DNA from: Branchinecta lynchi
Lineage: Eukaryota > Arthropoda > Branchiopoda > Anostraca > Branchinectidae
Reading direction: 5' to 3'
DNA length: 64,000 nt
NCBI GenBank assembly: GCA_023053575.1
Contig: JAKZAP010000004.1
Location: 7,049,572-7,113,571, forward strand
Below, one piece after another: positions 44,801-54,857 of the stretch (positions are counted from its first letter, which is position 1; each line of letters starts with the position of its first letter). The notes beneath the pieces are model-generated. The model did not search any database, was not told the DNA's origin, and was given only the letters and a program-made list of their open reading frames with translations. The position numbers and the translations under genes were made by a program.

Positions 44801-47800
44801 ATCTGTTGTGTGATTTCGAAAACGTTATGCATCAAATGCTATGCATATCCGGTATCATGACGACAAACAATAAAGCCAGCAGACACTTTTTCGACGATTT
44901 TTTGCTCGTCCTGGAAATGCGTGTTATGCATAGCATCTATTGCAGAATGTTTTCAAAATCACAATACATGACTCAAGTGTTGTCTGTTGCAACTGCGCAT
45001 CCTTGTGTTATCTGTTATGAAACTTTTAACAGTATGTGTTTTCTTCTTGCCATCGAGTCTGCTCTCTGCCATGAACTGATAAAATTTTATTTGTTTTGAA
45101 GTTGAATAAACCTGAACCTAAAAGTCGGCCGTGTCTAGTCTGCCTTGCGTATGCTGTGCGCTGTTCTTTTCACGCCGCTGCGGCTCATGGGTTTCGGCCG
45201 CATGGAAGTGAAACGCCTGTAAATACTCCTTGATCCCAAGATGGCTTGAAAACATATATTCACATAATGGATAACAACGGATACAGCGATATTTCGGCCC
45301 TTCTTGGCAAGGTCGTCGTCAGGTCGTCGAGTATTAGGGACGACTTTTCGGTACTGCAATAAATAACTGAACTTTATACCAACCGCATATTGTCCCTTCT
45401 TGTCAAGAAGAGCCGAAATATCGCTGCCAACGCAGATGAATGAATGAATGAATATGTAGCTGACGTATCCGTTTTTATCACATTGTATGAATATATGAAA
45501 TGCCTATAGTTCAGGTGAAGATATAATCCTAAATTCTAAATCACAACTTTTAGTAGAAATGCTCTTTTCACGATGAAATAGCTCTCAAGTATTGTTGAAA
45601 TTTTAACCAAATTGAAATAACTGATTTTCTTGTTAGCGTTTTTTCGACTATATGCAGCCCTTCCGTCTCGTTTATACAGTTATTGAGGATCTTGCCAGTT
45701 ACCGTGCTATCTGATACTAAGAAATCACGGGCCTGATCGTGGTAACTGACCGGTATAGCTAAAAAATATATCAATCACATTTGACTTAGTTCATACATAT
45801 CCACTGCTCCTTATATACCTGGTTGTACTTACTTGTGTCAGAACGCAAGTGCAGCTCTCCCTGGCGACAGCAGCTGACGGACCAAGGTATGCCATGAAGC
45901 TCGGTCTTCTGTGAATGGCATCGAGATTTGAAGCCAGTAGGGATCCCATCTCCTCCCGTGCCGGCGGAAGCCTCCGGTGGGCTCGAGGTCTTCTTTGAGG
46001 GTGCTCATCCACGTTTTACGCTGACCTCCCCGGAGTTTCTTCCAACCGGGCATCGGGGTGGCGAGCAGAGCTTTCTTCGCCAGGGTGGAGTCTTCTCTTC
46101 TGCTCGCGTGGTTGAACCAGGAGAGTAAGCGTTTCTTGGCTAGTGAGGCTGCATCGTATTTTTAGGAGGACCGTCTCCTTATTTCGTTTTTGCTGGGACG
46201 GTCTCGGAGAGTCATTCCCACGATTTTTCGGAGGCATCCATGGTCGGTATATACCTGGTTTCTGCCCTTTGTAAAAGAGACAGCTTCTGATAAAAAGATA
46301 ACCAATTGCGACAGTTGTGCTAAAAAGGTATAACTTGCGATAGTCCGTTGAATCAGGGACTTTCGCAGGGTTTTATGTGTCTGTCCGACTTTCGTGTGAT
46401 TTTAGGGGTCTGTTCGCGGAAATCAGGGTGATCTCCGGGAGCGTGTGATCCCTCTCACTAGTTGCATCAGATACTATGGTATCTGCAAAATCGCAACTAT
46501 TGTCCATACTCTTGATTACTAACTCTTCGTGCAGATGAAGAATCGCCGTGTACCTGGCAGAAGAGCTGGAAGCGTACCACAGCTGTCCCCAATGAACGCC
46601 GTTCGTTGGCTGAAACAGAATTTGATTCGTGGTTCGGGCGATGTTCTCGTTCTTCTCGAGGTTCACGGCCGTGTTTTGGACTTATGTAGCGTTTACACGG
46701 ACAAGAAATCCCGTGAAATATAAAGGATTCCGGTCGGCTCGAAAGGATTCCGTTCGTTAAGACGACTAGAAAGAAAGTCTAGCGGGACGAGAATCCTTTC
46801 ATGCAGAAAGGAATTCCGGTCTACTTGAAAGAAATCTCGTCGATGACGCTGGTAAACATACTAAAAAAAAGTCTAGCAAGCTTTTGAGGGCAACAGTCAT
46901 CAGCTACTGATGTCACGAATGCTCTCAAACATTTTTTTTTATTGGCTAGTGTATTTATTTTTGTCAGATTTTCTGGTTTGAAATATTATTTTTTCCCCTC
47001 TGTGTGTAAACATAATCTTGTCACCAAGATTGGATTCTGTCCAAGTTCTTCTGTACATGTAAACGCTGTATTAGTACTATAGAGTTTTCTTGGTTTCAGG
47101 CCATATCACCGTTCCTCTGTACTCCGTGGGGACCAGTAGCGACATCACTGGTCATCTACCTCCGTTCGAAGAGTTAAGGATAGATGGCTCTGGGTTTGCG
47201 AATTGCTGCCAGGCTTCTTATCTTCCGCATAGACCCATGTTTGGCCTCCAGAACGTGGTGCCACCAGAAGGTCATGCCCCGGCACCACAGAATACATGGC
47301 CTCAAATCTACTCTCGCTTTTTCACCCCACCATTGTCAGGTAATCGGTTCATGTGTAAATATTCCTTCAGCCCAAGCTAACTGCGAATCATATTTGACAA
47401 TGGAAAACGGGTACGTCAACTGTATTTTATTAGAGCTAAATTTCGGCCCTTCTTTGCAAGGTCTGTCCGTCCGTCCGTCCGTCTGTTAGAACGATAACTC
47501 TCGAAGGGGTTGAGATATTTTGATCAAACTTGGCATGAGGACTCTTTAGGTCAAAGTACAGGTCAAGTTTGAAGATGGGCTATGTAGCTCTATATTTAGG
47601 GGTGGGGGAGGGTTATTATCTTTATATACAAGATTATTATCTTGTTTTGCACCTAGTCGTATTGTAATGGAAACTAATAATTCATCGTTCAGTTAAAAAA
47701 AATCCGACCTCAGTACTTTCCGTAAGCCAAGCTTCTTCCGCTTACCAGTATTGAGACACAACTGATATTTTCTCCAAAATAACAAGTCATTTGTTACTAT

Positions 47801-50800
47801 GTAGACTCATGGGGGCAAAAAAGAGTTAATATATTTTCATCAGTAATATAGAAAAATAAGTTGGAGTGCTTCTGTTTGCAAAAATGGATGAGAATAAAAT
47901 GTTGACGAAACAGTGTATCGGTTGAAGTAATCGTCACTGACATGCGTTAAGGGACCACGTGACATTTTTTAAAATGTTCAGAGAGTAAAAAAAGTTTTAG
48001 AAATATATTTCTTCAGTCAATCTTGGTGATAGGAGTGAGGTTTCTGTCCTTCTAATTGATGTCACTTGCGCGTATGGGAGCAAAATGGCACTTAGTGTAG
48101 GTTTCTTTCCCCACTTTCTTTTAGTTGTGATTGTGCCAAAAAATTGTCGCTTAGCTCTTTTTGACCGTTTTAGTGGCGGTTAGATCATTAGAGCAACTTG
48201 TTTATCTCGGGAACGGCTTGTCGTCGGGCTCTACAAAATTTTCAGTAGATGCAGGAGTTAATTTCCGTAGCCCTAGTATGAGTCACTCATTTTAACAAAA
48301 AGTGTCGCTTGACCCCTTAATGCGTGACGGCGGGGATATCTACATTTATATACACAACAGTATACTTAGGTAGTGCATTCCAGTCTTTCAGACCCTGTTT
48401 TGAAAACTTCAGCCGTAGCCATATACATAGGAAAAATACACACATTATTTACACACAACCACATATGTAACAAAATCAACGAACCACTAGTTCATCACAC
48501 AATCTTTTCCACAGAGGCAGTGAAACTTGAAAAATAGGGGTGGAAAGAATTTGGACCTACTCGCCAACACGTTGGTTTGGCTGGATACAGCTTACATCCA
48601 TTTTGTCGGGTAATACTCTGGATACTCTGGAACTCTTATAGCGTGTTCCACCCTACCAACAATAGTAACTGTTAGTTACTATTTTCGTTTCAACCTCGTA
48701 AATAGTTACTACGCTGACCGTTGACCAAGCTGACCGCTGACCAAGCTTCGCGAAATAGTAACTATTTGCTTACCATGCTCGGGAGCGTAGTAAGCGTGGT
48801 AACTACGCATCTCTGTAACGTGACTGGTCGGATTCGCCCGTGGCATAATGTAATACAAAAATAGTTCCAGCCTTGACGCTGTTAGTGTCGATGAAGAATC
48901 GTCGTGTGCCTAGCGAAGAGCCAGAAATGTCACTGTCACGACACGCAACAAACTTTGTAGATCGGTTGATGTAGAATTTGAATCAAGTTTCAGTTTGGGT
49001 GACGTTTCTCGTTCTTCTGGAGGTTCACTGGTGTGTGTTCAGACTTAGTCAAATAGAGTATCAGGAAAAGTAAGCTTGGAAAGCACAGCTTGTCTTCTCC
49101 AACGGTGGCTTTTTGCTTCGCTTTTTCGCAGTCCAAGTAAATCTGCAATCATTCCAGACTGTCAGAATTCTATAACATTTACACCATGATGTGCCATTTC
49201 AACAGATAATGAATAGTCGGAGCCCAAGTTCGTTGGTGGAAATTTTACCAAGTCAGAGTAGGAGCTGTGTTCGTTGAGTGAAATCCAAATAGGGATCCTG
49301 TCTCAGAACAGGGATCCTGACTTAGGAAGAAGAAATCCAAAAGATCAGGGATCCTGACTTTCTTGTTTTTGGTGCGGGCATATTCTCCGTCTCAGAATTC
49401 CGCTGAGTTTGTTTAGCTAGATTTCTAATACCAGACTTTGTCTCTAAATGAGTCTCCTGACCACCATCTCCTGACGTTCGCAAATATTTCCTTATGACCT
49501 TTGAATTTTTTTGTGTTTTTTTTTTGCTAAAAGTACCGTTGCAAACCATGATTACTGTTGTATTTTATAGTAATATAACAATTAAAAGGCTCATTATTCA
49601 TTTTTCTATAACATTAACAGGTGATGTGTTACCAATTGTGTATTGAAATTGCGTACGTGTGTAAATACTATGAACCTTCCAAAATTTGATCAGTTTTTGT
49701 AAGTTAAATCAGAAAAGGCTTTCTCCTCTATACATCACGAAAAACTGGGAATGGTTGCACCAGCAGAACTAGAAGTAAAGTTAAATCAATGCTCATGGAA
49801 GACATCTAAAGAAAAGTAAGTAATGATATTAAAAAAAAATCAAGAAAAATGTACGGTTTGTCGCGGTAAATCCCAACTCATTTTGGTCGTTTGAATCTGG
49901 AACCTGGATGGATTATGGTTAATTTATGACTTGTGTGTTGATGTATTTTACAGACTGTAGTAGATGTAAATGTCCGCCGTTTGGCCTCGAGCAGTCTCTG
50001 CCAAATTTGCTCTTTATGTTGTATTTAGTTTGCAATAAACAGAACTTGAACTTAAGCATAACTCAAAATCTGTTCGATCTATAAATCGATTCAGCATGTC
50101 GCCATATCGTCGGTAAGACTGTTCCAAGGACCAGCAGTTCTGTTTTGTTTGCAAAAATCTACTTGTAACATATCAAAATGGCAATCATCGCGGCACTACC
50201 CTTACTTTGTGTATAATTTTTCGGTCATAATTTTTTATTTTCCTTTAGTTGAACACTCTACAACGGCCGTCACTTCCTTGGTAGACGCCTTTGGCCAGAT
50301 CATCTCGCGTGACACCGGATTTTTTCCTGTCGCTCCCGGGTTTCCGAATTGCGGATCCGTCTTTTCCACCCAGCAGCCCGGATTTCCTTCGCATGAGTCT
50401 GGATATCCATTTAACGAACGTGGATACTTGTCTCATCAGCCCGAATTCCAGACCCACGGATCCGGATTTCTGGCCGGTGCTAATATGATCCCAACTGCCT
50501 ATGACCAAGTCGACCCACCAAGTCTTTCCAGACCATTGGAAGAGGAGCAAATCTTCTTACCGGACTTTCGAATGCCCCCACCGCCAGTTAGGTTTCAACC
50601 GGATTGTTCCCGGTTTCCGGAAATCCAAGACAAGATGTTGCCGAGTATGTTTGGTAAGTTTACAGATATCATGGCAATACGGCAAACTGATTTTTCGGTA
50701 AGGGGGCCTTATATCGAGACGAAAAGCCTCCCAAGTCGAAACTTTGTCTTCCCTTAAATGCCTTAGGCTAGAATTATATTACCTAACGATACTACTTATG

Positions 50801-53367
50801 TTATTAACCAAGTGCCATTTTGTATTCCCGATGAAAAATTCATCTCAAAGTAGTACTATGAAGTAGTACGAAAAAGTAGCATGCAGTACTAACGATGCTA
50901 CAACATGCTTCTACTTCAAGACTACCGTGTTACTGCATACTACTATATGCCACTATTAGCAAGACTGGGTGCTACTATGGCAAGACAGGATGCTACTGGA
51001 TACTACTACATAAGATTGGACCAGTCTGAGGCACGTTAAATGATGGTATTCTTTGCTATTACATAGTATTACATGTAACGTTTTCGTACTACTACCACGC
51101 TACTACGCAGGCTACACATTTTTCATAGGGTTGAATGTCCAAAAAATTCTAACTTGCCTTACCTTTAATTCTATATGTTTTCATTCTTTAACTTGAAAGA
51201 AACCGCTTTTACAGCACAAATGAAACTTATTTTACTTTTATTTGAAATGGTTTATGTAACTATGGCATTTGAACACTTCTCAATTATTCTCGTTGTCATT
51301 TGCTTTTCAGGAAATGGGAAGTATAATTTACAAATACGTAAAGCAAACAAACACAAATCAAACAACTCAATAACCATTCAAATGACGATTCAGAGAATTA
51401 GCTCAAATAATATATAGCAATAGATTTATGATCTGAAAAGACACAAAGAATCCCTCCTGAGCTCCAGCATTCGCATTACTTCTGATCCTCATTGGTTGAC
51501 ATTCGTTCGGGTCTCTGCATTAAGAGCTTGGTCACACTGGGTGACTGGGCTCAAAAAGCCGCCTATTCGACAAACAACCAAAAATCCCTAGGGGACGTGA
51601 GATTTGATGGACTTTGTGGCAGCTTGTGGATAATGAGCAGACTGCAATTATGGGTCAATTAGGGTTCCTGTAAAACAATTATACACACTGTTTTGCTCTA
51701 ATTGATCTCCTGAATTTAAAACGACAATATTCAGAATTATTTGCATCTTTTTCTATTTTCTACTTTTGCAACCCAAAAAAACAGGAAATGAGCCAAGTGT
51801 GACCAACTCTAAGCTTCGGTAAAAAAAAAAAAAAAAGTTCCTGTCCAATCACGAGAGTTTTATTCGATCACGCATGAGACACCTTCCGGTAAATCAGCGA
51901 AAGAAAACCTGCTTCAACAGTAGATGGCAAACTAGCTGGAAAAACGCTATTCCGATATCTAATATTCGATCCATATTGTTGGCACTTTAAACTGCAAACA
52001 AAACCGTTTTTCTCAGCGTATGGCTATGAAGATACGCGTGCTGTATGTACCAGTAGCTATCTAGAGTCAGTCGTGGTACAAAGTAGATCTAAAGAGTAAA
52101 TCAGGAACCTGATATGGAAATTGGAATCCCTTCTCCATCTTTGTTTTAATGGAAGATATTCGTAATAGGAGTAAAGCAATAATTTGATTTCAATATTTTG
52201 AGGAAGGAGGAGGGTATCAGTAGGGAAACGAAGCGATTTTATGGTCTTTAATTTGGTTAAAAGTGTTTTTCCACTGTAGAGATATGTCCTATGGGAAAAG
52301 GGCATCTCAAAACATAGAGAGAGTTTTTTAGATATTTATGGTAAAAATTTGGTAGAATAATTCGGAGTTAATTAATTAACATTTATGGTAAGATGAATGA
52401 ATTGAGTAGAAAATTAAGAGATTTTAATAAATAAGAATAAATGGAAAAAGTTGCAGATATGGTATTAAAAGGATTTTTTTGTATATATGAGAAAAGTTTG
52501 ATGAAAGAATGAAAAAGGTTGAAAACACGTGTCAATTTTTATGGTTAAATAAGTAATAAGAAAGCACGGTTTTATGACGAAGGTGTAAGCGACGTTAAAG
52601 TAAGGTAAACTATATTAGATAAATTTTTTTATCAACGTCACTGAGTTGGAGGTGGAGACGTAGCCACTGCCAAGAAAAAATGGAAAAGAAGCTAAGCGGA
52701 AACAAGAAAATCGAAAAGAAAAACAAATGGTACGGAAAAAAAGCTTCCTTTTCCCAGCGTATATAGTATTTATCAAGATATCCAACAACAGCGGCCACTG
52801 CAAGCGGTTTTTTTTTCTTTTTTTAAGGACACGTCGTACTTCTGATAGTAATTTATTCTACTTCAGTTTTTCCATCCATTCCCTTTCCCAAGATCCTACA
52901 CTTCACAAGTTAACCTGTCGCATCTATAAGCATAACGCTGATTATCGCGCTCGATCTCTTTACGTGACCTATCAGGCTCCTGATCACCTGTTTATTGGTC
53001 CGATGACCGGTTATGCAAATTTTGCCAAGTTTGTCATCCAAGGCAAGGGCATGGAACGAGCCTAAAATAGTCGAAGCCTTGTGTAATTTTCTGTAAGCAT
53101 AGCTAAGTTGTGAAGTAGTCAACTATCTCAGGAAATCTCAGCAAAAACACTAAGTAATTCGAGGTGTCCTTTAATTGTTTAATCTGTGGTTATTCGACAG
53201 GTCTCGGGGTACGAACGGCCAACCCCGGTGAAACTCCTCAGTTCCCTGGAAAGTTGGAGCACTTCCAGCCTCCGCCGTTGCAAGTGCAGGCTCAGTACCA
53301 GTTCAACAATCCTTTGGGCAATCCTTTCGGCGTCGGTGCAACGTTTTGTAGTGGGCGGCCCTTCTAA
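29889..53367 (+). CDS. OTU-domain and Tudor-domain protein, OTUD4/ALG13-like
   Basis: Exons: 29889-30014, 32757-32890, tentative 33384-about 33410, 34188-34342, 39097-39309, 40119-40238, 41635-41797, 43827-44065, 46535-46660, 47100-47339, 50249-50653, 53201-53367 (stop TAA). From 34188 to the end every junction is in phase. The confident exons give about 695 residues. The OTU domain runs from [20 protein letters not shown] (nucleophile Cys present) to [20 protein letters not shown] and [17 protein letters not shown]. The Tudor segment follows: [14 protein letters not shown], then [13 protein letters not shown] and [11 protein letters not shown]. The C-terminal third is low-complexity, rich in P, G, F and Q, and probably disordered. 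Around 20-25 residues, where the family has a Trp-Gly-x-x-Glu-Leu segment, are not located between 33384 and 34188, so one short exon is unresolved. The family His of the HYD motif reads Cys here, so deubiquitinase activity is doubtful. Confidence 0.85.
30357..31061. mobile_element. hAT-like foldback MITE split by a second MITE
   Basis: Ends CAGTCTACTACAAACC and GGGTTTGTGTTGACTG match the 27955 family. Flanks GATCTAGT (30349-30356) and GATCTAGG (31062-31069) agree at 7 of 8 bases. Its middle is occupied by the insertion at 30511-30832. It lies in the first intron of the OTU-Tudor gene. Confidence 0.8.
30511..30832. mobile_element. hAT-like MITE (poly-G/poly-C type), copy 2, nested
   Basis: Starts CAGAGGCGTTACTAGCC and ends GTCGTGACGCCCCTG like the copy at 15394. 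Flanks ACTCTAAG and ACTCTAAC agree at 7 of 8 bases. G-run at 30542-30549, C-runs at 30802-30816. It is inside another MITE and therefore younger than it. Confidence 0.85.
31840..32195. repeat. Fragment of the 27955 MITE family with a LINE-tail-like insert
   Basis: TATACCCTATGCCAAACACT, the CAACATAAAGCAATTCTGATT region and the right-hand AATCAGGAGTTTGTGGTAGA belong to the MITE family, but the left terminus is lost. 32028-32110 (TTCAATTCAATTTATTTCAA onward) looks like an antisense LINE 3' tail inserted into it. Confidence 0.5.
33439..33755. repeat. hAT-like poly-G MITE, copy 3, right end missing
   Basis: Starts CAGAGGCGTTACTAGCC with a G-run at 33465-33474 and the same TTTCAGAAAAAACGACTG interior, but the C-run and GACGCCCCTG end are absent. 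It lies in the interval where an OTU-domain exon could not be found. Confidence 0.7.
34447..34731 (+). other. 95-codon open frame in an OTU-Tudor intron, function unknown
   Basis: From ATG 34447 (inside a longer open stretch from 34387) it encodes a lysine-rich peptide, [20 protein letters not shown] near the start and a C-terminal part with [20 protein letters not shown]. The second half looks like a helical, charged domain. No splice sites or homologous family were recognised. It could be a small retrocopy, a remnant of a transposon protein, or chance. Confidence 0.25.
35350..35700 (-). repeat. LINE reverse transcriptase C-terminal fragment (family D), antisense
   Basis: Minus-strand reading gives [18 protein letters not shown] followed by a region with [17 protein letters not shown], the counterpart of the LGxxxDxxLxWxxH and xxxEYxxxxW motifs at the RT C terminus of CR1/Jockey elements. 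It is distinct in sequence from family A. It lies within an OTU-Tudor intron. Confidence 0.65.
35779..35990 (+). repeat. Dispersed A/T-rich repeat, relative at 52285-52500
   Basis: AAGGGCAT, GAGAAAGATATTC, GAATTAAGTGAAAAAATTAAGAG and AAAGGGTTTTGTATATA are matched in the same order at 52285-52500. The two copies are diverged. Next to the family D RT fragment, so it may be part of that LINE. Confidence 0.4.
36493..36850. repeat. Element beginning TATAGGGCGATTCTGGCGGTCTG
   Basis: The first 65 bp (GGGCGATTCTGGCGGTCT, AAAGCTCC, GTTCTTGCGACT) are repeated in reverse at 41240-41306. The interior has repeated CGAATCC/GGATTCG and GGAAAGCG words forming imperfect hairpins. No target duplication was established. 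Confidence 0.45.
36948..37280. mobile_element. TAGTTGCG foldback element, second copy
   Basis: Left end TAGTTGCGTTTTTGCAGATA is identical to that at 21921, with the GATACCATGGTATC palindrome; GTGGTATCTGGCCAGTTG and CAAAGCAACCGTAATATCAG follow in the same order. The right terminus has decayed. Confidence 0.65.
37596..38014. mobile_element. MITE with GGCGTATTCTCGCCG termini (piggyBac-like), copy 1
   Basis: Left CGGCGTATTCTCGCCGTTCCC and right CGGCGAGAATATGCC are inverted repeats. The interior has GAGTCCCC / GGGGACTC words, and GTCCGATTATCATCACGATC is shared with 58590-58620. The flanks here (CTAA, TTTA) are decayed versions of the TTAA found at the better copy, 58311-58722. Confidence 0.65.
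38161..39025 (+). repeat. LINE reverse transcriptase C-terminal fragment (family C) behind a short tandem repeat
   Basis: 38161-38280 is a tandem of TGGATGGAATTACTATTGAA and GAGCTTTACCACCTTTCGG blocks. From 38281 an uninterrupted frame reads [33 protein letters not shown] and [11 protein letters not shown], ending at a stop at 38826, a normal non-LTR RT C terminus. The 3' end is a TCTAC microsatellite at 39007-39023. 5'-truncated. Sense relative to the OTU-Tudor gene, in its intron. Confidence 0.8.
39740..40010 (-). repeat. LINE C-terminal fragment (family F), antisense
   Basis: The minus strand reads [20 protein letters not shown] then [10 protein letters not shown], the WNSLxxxVVxAxSxxxFK motif at the extreme C terminus of many LINE polyproteins. 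A related short piece ([12 protein letters not shown]) lies on minus at 50090-50150. It ends about 110 bp before the exon at 40119. Confidence 0.65.
40239..41309. other. OTU-Tudor intron with a long G-run and short repeats
   Basis: A G-run of about 25 occupies 40700-40724 with a C-rich patch after it. GTGTGGCACAC occurs at 41119 and 41160 as short imperfect tandem units. 41240-41306 is the reverse copy of the repeat at 36493. No exon-like sequence was recognised. Confidence 0.4.
41310..41597. mobile_element. TTA-type MITE, copy 2, next to the Tudor exon
   Basis: GAGCGTGTTCCACCCTACTT at the left and AGGGCGGAACACG at the right match the 2534 family, with the same interior words (CTCCCGAGCGTGGT, AGTAACTAATAGTTACTATT). 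TTA follows at 41598-41600; the left flank reads TAG. The right end is 37 bp from the exon start at 41635. Confidence 0.7.
42084..43690 (+). mobile_element. GGGATCCC composite element with ~137-bp repeats, copy A
   Basis: Opens GTTTGGGATCCCAAAACAC and AGTAGAGGGATACCTATGAC, then GTCCGTCTGTC, ACGATAACTCTCGAAGGGG, TCAAACTTGGTATGAGG. After a unique stretch (42490-42900) come about four diverged 137-bp units (AGACATGCTGAATCC, GACAAGTAGTTCGCC, AATCCGGC.AAA.CGAAA) between 42960 and 43560. It ends near TTCGGATCCTAC (43680). It fills the intron before exon 43827. Confidence 0.7.
44431..45115 (-). repeat. LINE-like 3' region with GAT microsatellite, carrying a foldback insertion
   Basis: A GATGATGATGAT run (44445-44460) adjoins sequence that on minus has the look of a LINE 3' end. 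44737-45032 is a foldback: left AAAGTTTCATAACAGATAAC and right GTTATCTGTTATGAAACTTT, extending inward through ACAAGGATG...CAACAGACAACACTTG and its complement. Outside the foldback, 45033-45115 seems to continue the host repeat. Confidence 0.5.
45262..45475. mobile_element. Foldback related to the 28868 element
   Basis: Left GGATACAGCGATATTTCGGC-CCTTCTTGGCAAGG; right CTTGTCAAGAAGAGCCGAAATATCGCTG, then TAGCTGACGTATCCG after a TGAA microsatellite (45437-45453). Same words as at 28868-29115 but different spacing. Confidence 0.6.
45800..46245 (-). repeat. LINE C-terminal fragment (RTE-like), antisense
   Basis: The minus strand has [20 protein letters not shown] and later [12 protein letters not shown], the RGRxxKTWxxxxxxDL...A.DR..W..LV motif common at the end of RTE and related LINE proteins. 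A further, more decayed relative lies at 59430-59560. Just after it, 46459-46499 is a shortened TAGTTGC foldback 35 bp before exon 46535. Confidence 0.65.
47340..48639. other. OTU-Tudor intron: repeat fragments, then unremarkable sequence
   Basis: 47364-47460 carries TCAGCCCAAGCTAACTGCGA and the TTTCGGCCCTTCTTTGCAAG words of the 28868 family. 47461-47640 is a piece of the GGGATCCC element (GTCCGTCCGTCCGTCTGT, ACGATAACTCTCGAAGGGG). 48340-48440 may be a small antisense LINE piece. Nothing recognisable in 47700-48330. Confidence 0.4.
48640..48880. mobile_element. TTA-type MITE, copy 3, one end truncated
   Basis: Starts AGCGTGTTCCACCCTACCAA and carries CTCGGGAGCGTAGTAAGCGT in reverse relative to copy 1. 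It breaks off at TTCCAGCCTTGACGC, about 70 bp short of the expected end. The next bases begin the exon relic at 48891. Confidence 0.6.
48891..49050 (+). pseudogene. Decayed duplicate of the OTU-Tudor exon 46535-46660
   Basis: Starts ATGAAGAATCGTCGTGTGCC against ATGAAGAATCGCCGTGTACC of the real exon and ends TCTCGTTCTTCTGGAGGTTC against TCTCGTTCTTCTCGAGGTTC, including the donor-proximal bases. It is about 132 bp against 126. The gene's frame gives EESSCA then TAG; the acceptor AG is lost (TCG). It sits in the intron between exons 47100-47339 and 50249-50653. The similarity covers the whole exon and a little past the donor, so this is an exon duplication relic, not a chance match. Confidence 0.75.
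49051..50248. other. OTU-Tudor intron, little structure
   Basis: AGGGATCCTG(A/T)CT occurs three times at 49292-49360 as a short direct repeat. 50060-50150 on minus resembles the LINE family F C terminus. No exon-like sequence otherwise. Confidence 0.35.
50800..51130. repeat. TACTAC-rich imperfect repeat
   Basis: Words AGTAGTACGAAAAAGTAGCA, GCATACTACTATATGCC, GGATGCTACTGGATACTACT recur with their complements; the ends GAAAAATTCATC and TTTTTCATAGGG are loosely complementary. Probably a decayed foldback element in the last OTU-Tudor intron. Confidence 0.4.
51530..51814. mobile_element. ~285-bp MITE with TTGGTCACACTGGG termini, copy 2
   Basis: Left GAGCTTGGTCACACTGGG, right CCAAGTGTGACCAACTC. 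The interior is nearly identical to 17523-17812. The A-run at 51821-51835 lies just outside. Confidence 0.7.
51836..53200. other. Last OTU-Tudor intron, right part
   Basis: 52285-52500 is the relative of 35779-35990. A + strand open stretch 52830-53065 contains [20 protein letters not shown] and [18 protein letters not shown]; it has no recognised family or splice sites and may be chance or a repeat remnant. The rest is A/T-rich without structure. Confidence 0.35.
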
Positions 53368-53689
53368 GCCCGCTTCCTTTCTGAGCGAGTGCTTATCTTA
53401 ACGGTGTTTTTGTTTTTCTTTTGAGTGACAATCAAATGGCAAGCTGTGATTATGAAGTTCAAATAATTTTTGAAGTGCCTTTAGTTTTATAAATATGACG
53501 TCTTGAATGGGGGTGTAGTCACTTCCCCCGGACATAACCCCCGCCAAAAACCCTGGGCGACCCCACCCCGGTACCGAAACCCCCCTGGCGAAAAAAAAAT
53601 TCCGGATACCACCTCCACTCCCCGGAATGCAAAAATATAGGAAGTTAAATCTCAGTAAAAACTGCAATTTTGATCGTGGGAACTTAGAG

Positions 53690-53990
53690 GACCTGTCTTA
53701 CCTATAATACAACCTACTTCCATAATCACTCCATATATTTTTAACCCGGGGACCCCAACTTCATACGGTACATTCTAACCCCTCTAAACAAAACAACGCT
53801 GGTTTTCTCACTACGACGCTGTCGACGGGCGATAAGTTTTTCCGTCAGAAAACGGTTAGGTAATTTCTTTCCCTGTTTTCGCTTTAAGTCAACAGGTCTC
53901 GGAAAAGAGTTAAAACAGCAAAAACCATGGGTTACTTGTTGATAACACAACCTAGTTTTAAAGTATTCAGATATTTAAAAATACTGTACT
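53690..53990. repeat. Dispersed repeat, second copy of 1-353
   Basis: Shares the block order with the window's left edge. It lies 320 bp past the stop of the OTU-Tudor gene, after a C-rich stretch 53520-53600. Confidence 0.45.
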
Positions 53991-54417
53991 GAAGGTACCC
54001 GGAAAGTTTTGGTCGAGGGGGGGGGGGGGATCCATTGAATGGATTCAAGTGATATTCTCCCGACGAGGAGTCAGATTTTGCTTTAAAAAAATCAGTTGTT
54101 TTTTGTCAAATTTTTGACGCATGCTGTGAATCGTGCTTGGAGGCCCCTGTTCCAAGATCCATAGAGCAGTTTATTGTGTTGCTATTTTTGTAAGTGGATT
54201 TTTTTTTTGCAAACTCGGTGATCGCGAAGTTCAAAGGTCAAACATCTCTTATGTTTCTTGTTAGAAAATAAACACATTGTCGAAATAAAGTTAGTTTCAA
54301 GTTCTTAGGTTGCCGAACGTAAGTTTTTAGCGAGCTCCAGCCTCGCCAATGGTATACACAAGGGCGCAAGCTCCCAAAAGGGATTCAGTTTTGTTTTTTA
54401 AATAACTAGTTGTATAA

Positions 54418-54700
54418 CAATCAATAAAATTTATTACCAAATAGCTTAAAGCTAGAAGAGGAATACAATATTTACGAAACACACAAAAACGAAACAAATT
54501 AACCAATAGCCTACACTTTAAAGATTATGACCAGAAATAAATGATAGGGTGAAACTATGTGACAATTGGGCAGACAATTAGCAAGATATGTAGAAAACTA
54601 ATGTTCCTTTCGGACCGACGCACGGACGACGGGAGTTTAGAGGGAATAGACGGAGGGGGGGGGGGGACGATCCACTATCTTTGCTCCAAATTTTCTGCGG
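54418..54700 (-). repeat. LINE family A 3' end, antisense
   Basis: Reads from CAATAAAATTTATTACCAAA through TAGCTTAAAGCTAGAAGAGG to CGGACCGACGCACGGA, the complement of the family A 3' end at 2000-2262 and 24590-24826. Confidence 0.75.
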
Positions 54701-54857
54701 TCAGTTTATTTAGGAACGAGAAAATCCAGAGCCCGGCAGAGAAGGCAAATTCGCAATAAAGGCGACCGAAGATCCCGGAAAAATACATTGATCCGGAATA
54801 TAAGCATGTACTACATTCATGTTCGAAAAAATTCTTCCTTGTTAATGTCGACGGTGT

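Noticed and set aside
44431..44835. 134-codon minus-strand frame with a hydrophobic C terminus
   Set aside because: Its end is the GAT microsatellite read as isoleucines and its start is the arm of a foldback element; not a gene.
50245..50550. Minus-strand open frame of 101 codons
   Set aside because: It is the complement of the real OTU-Tudor exon 50249-50653.
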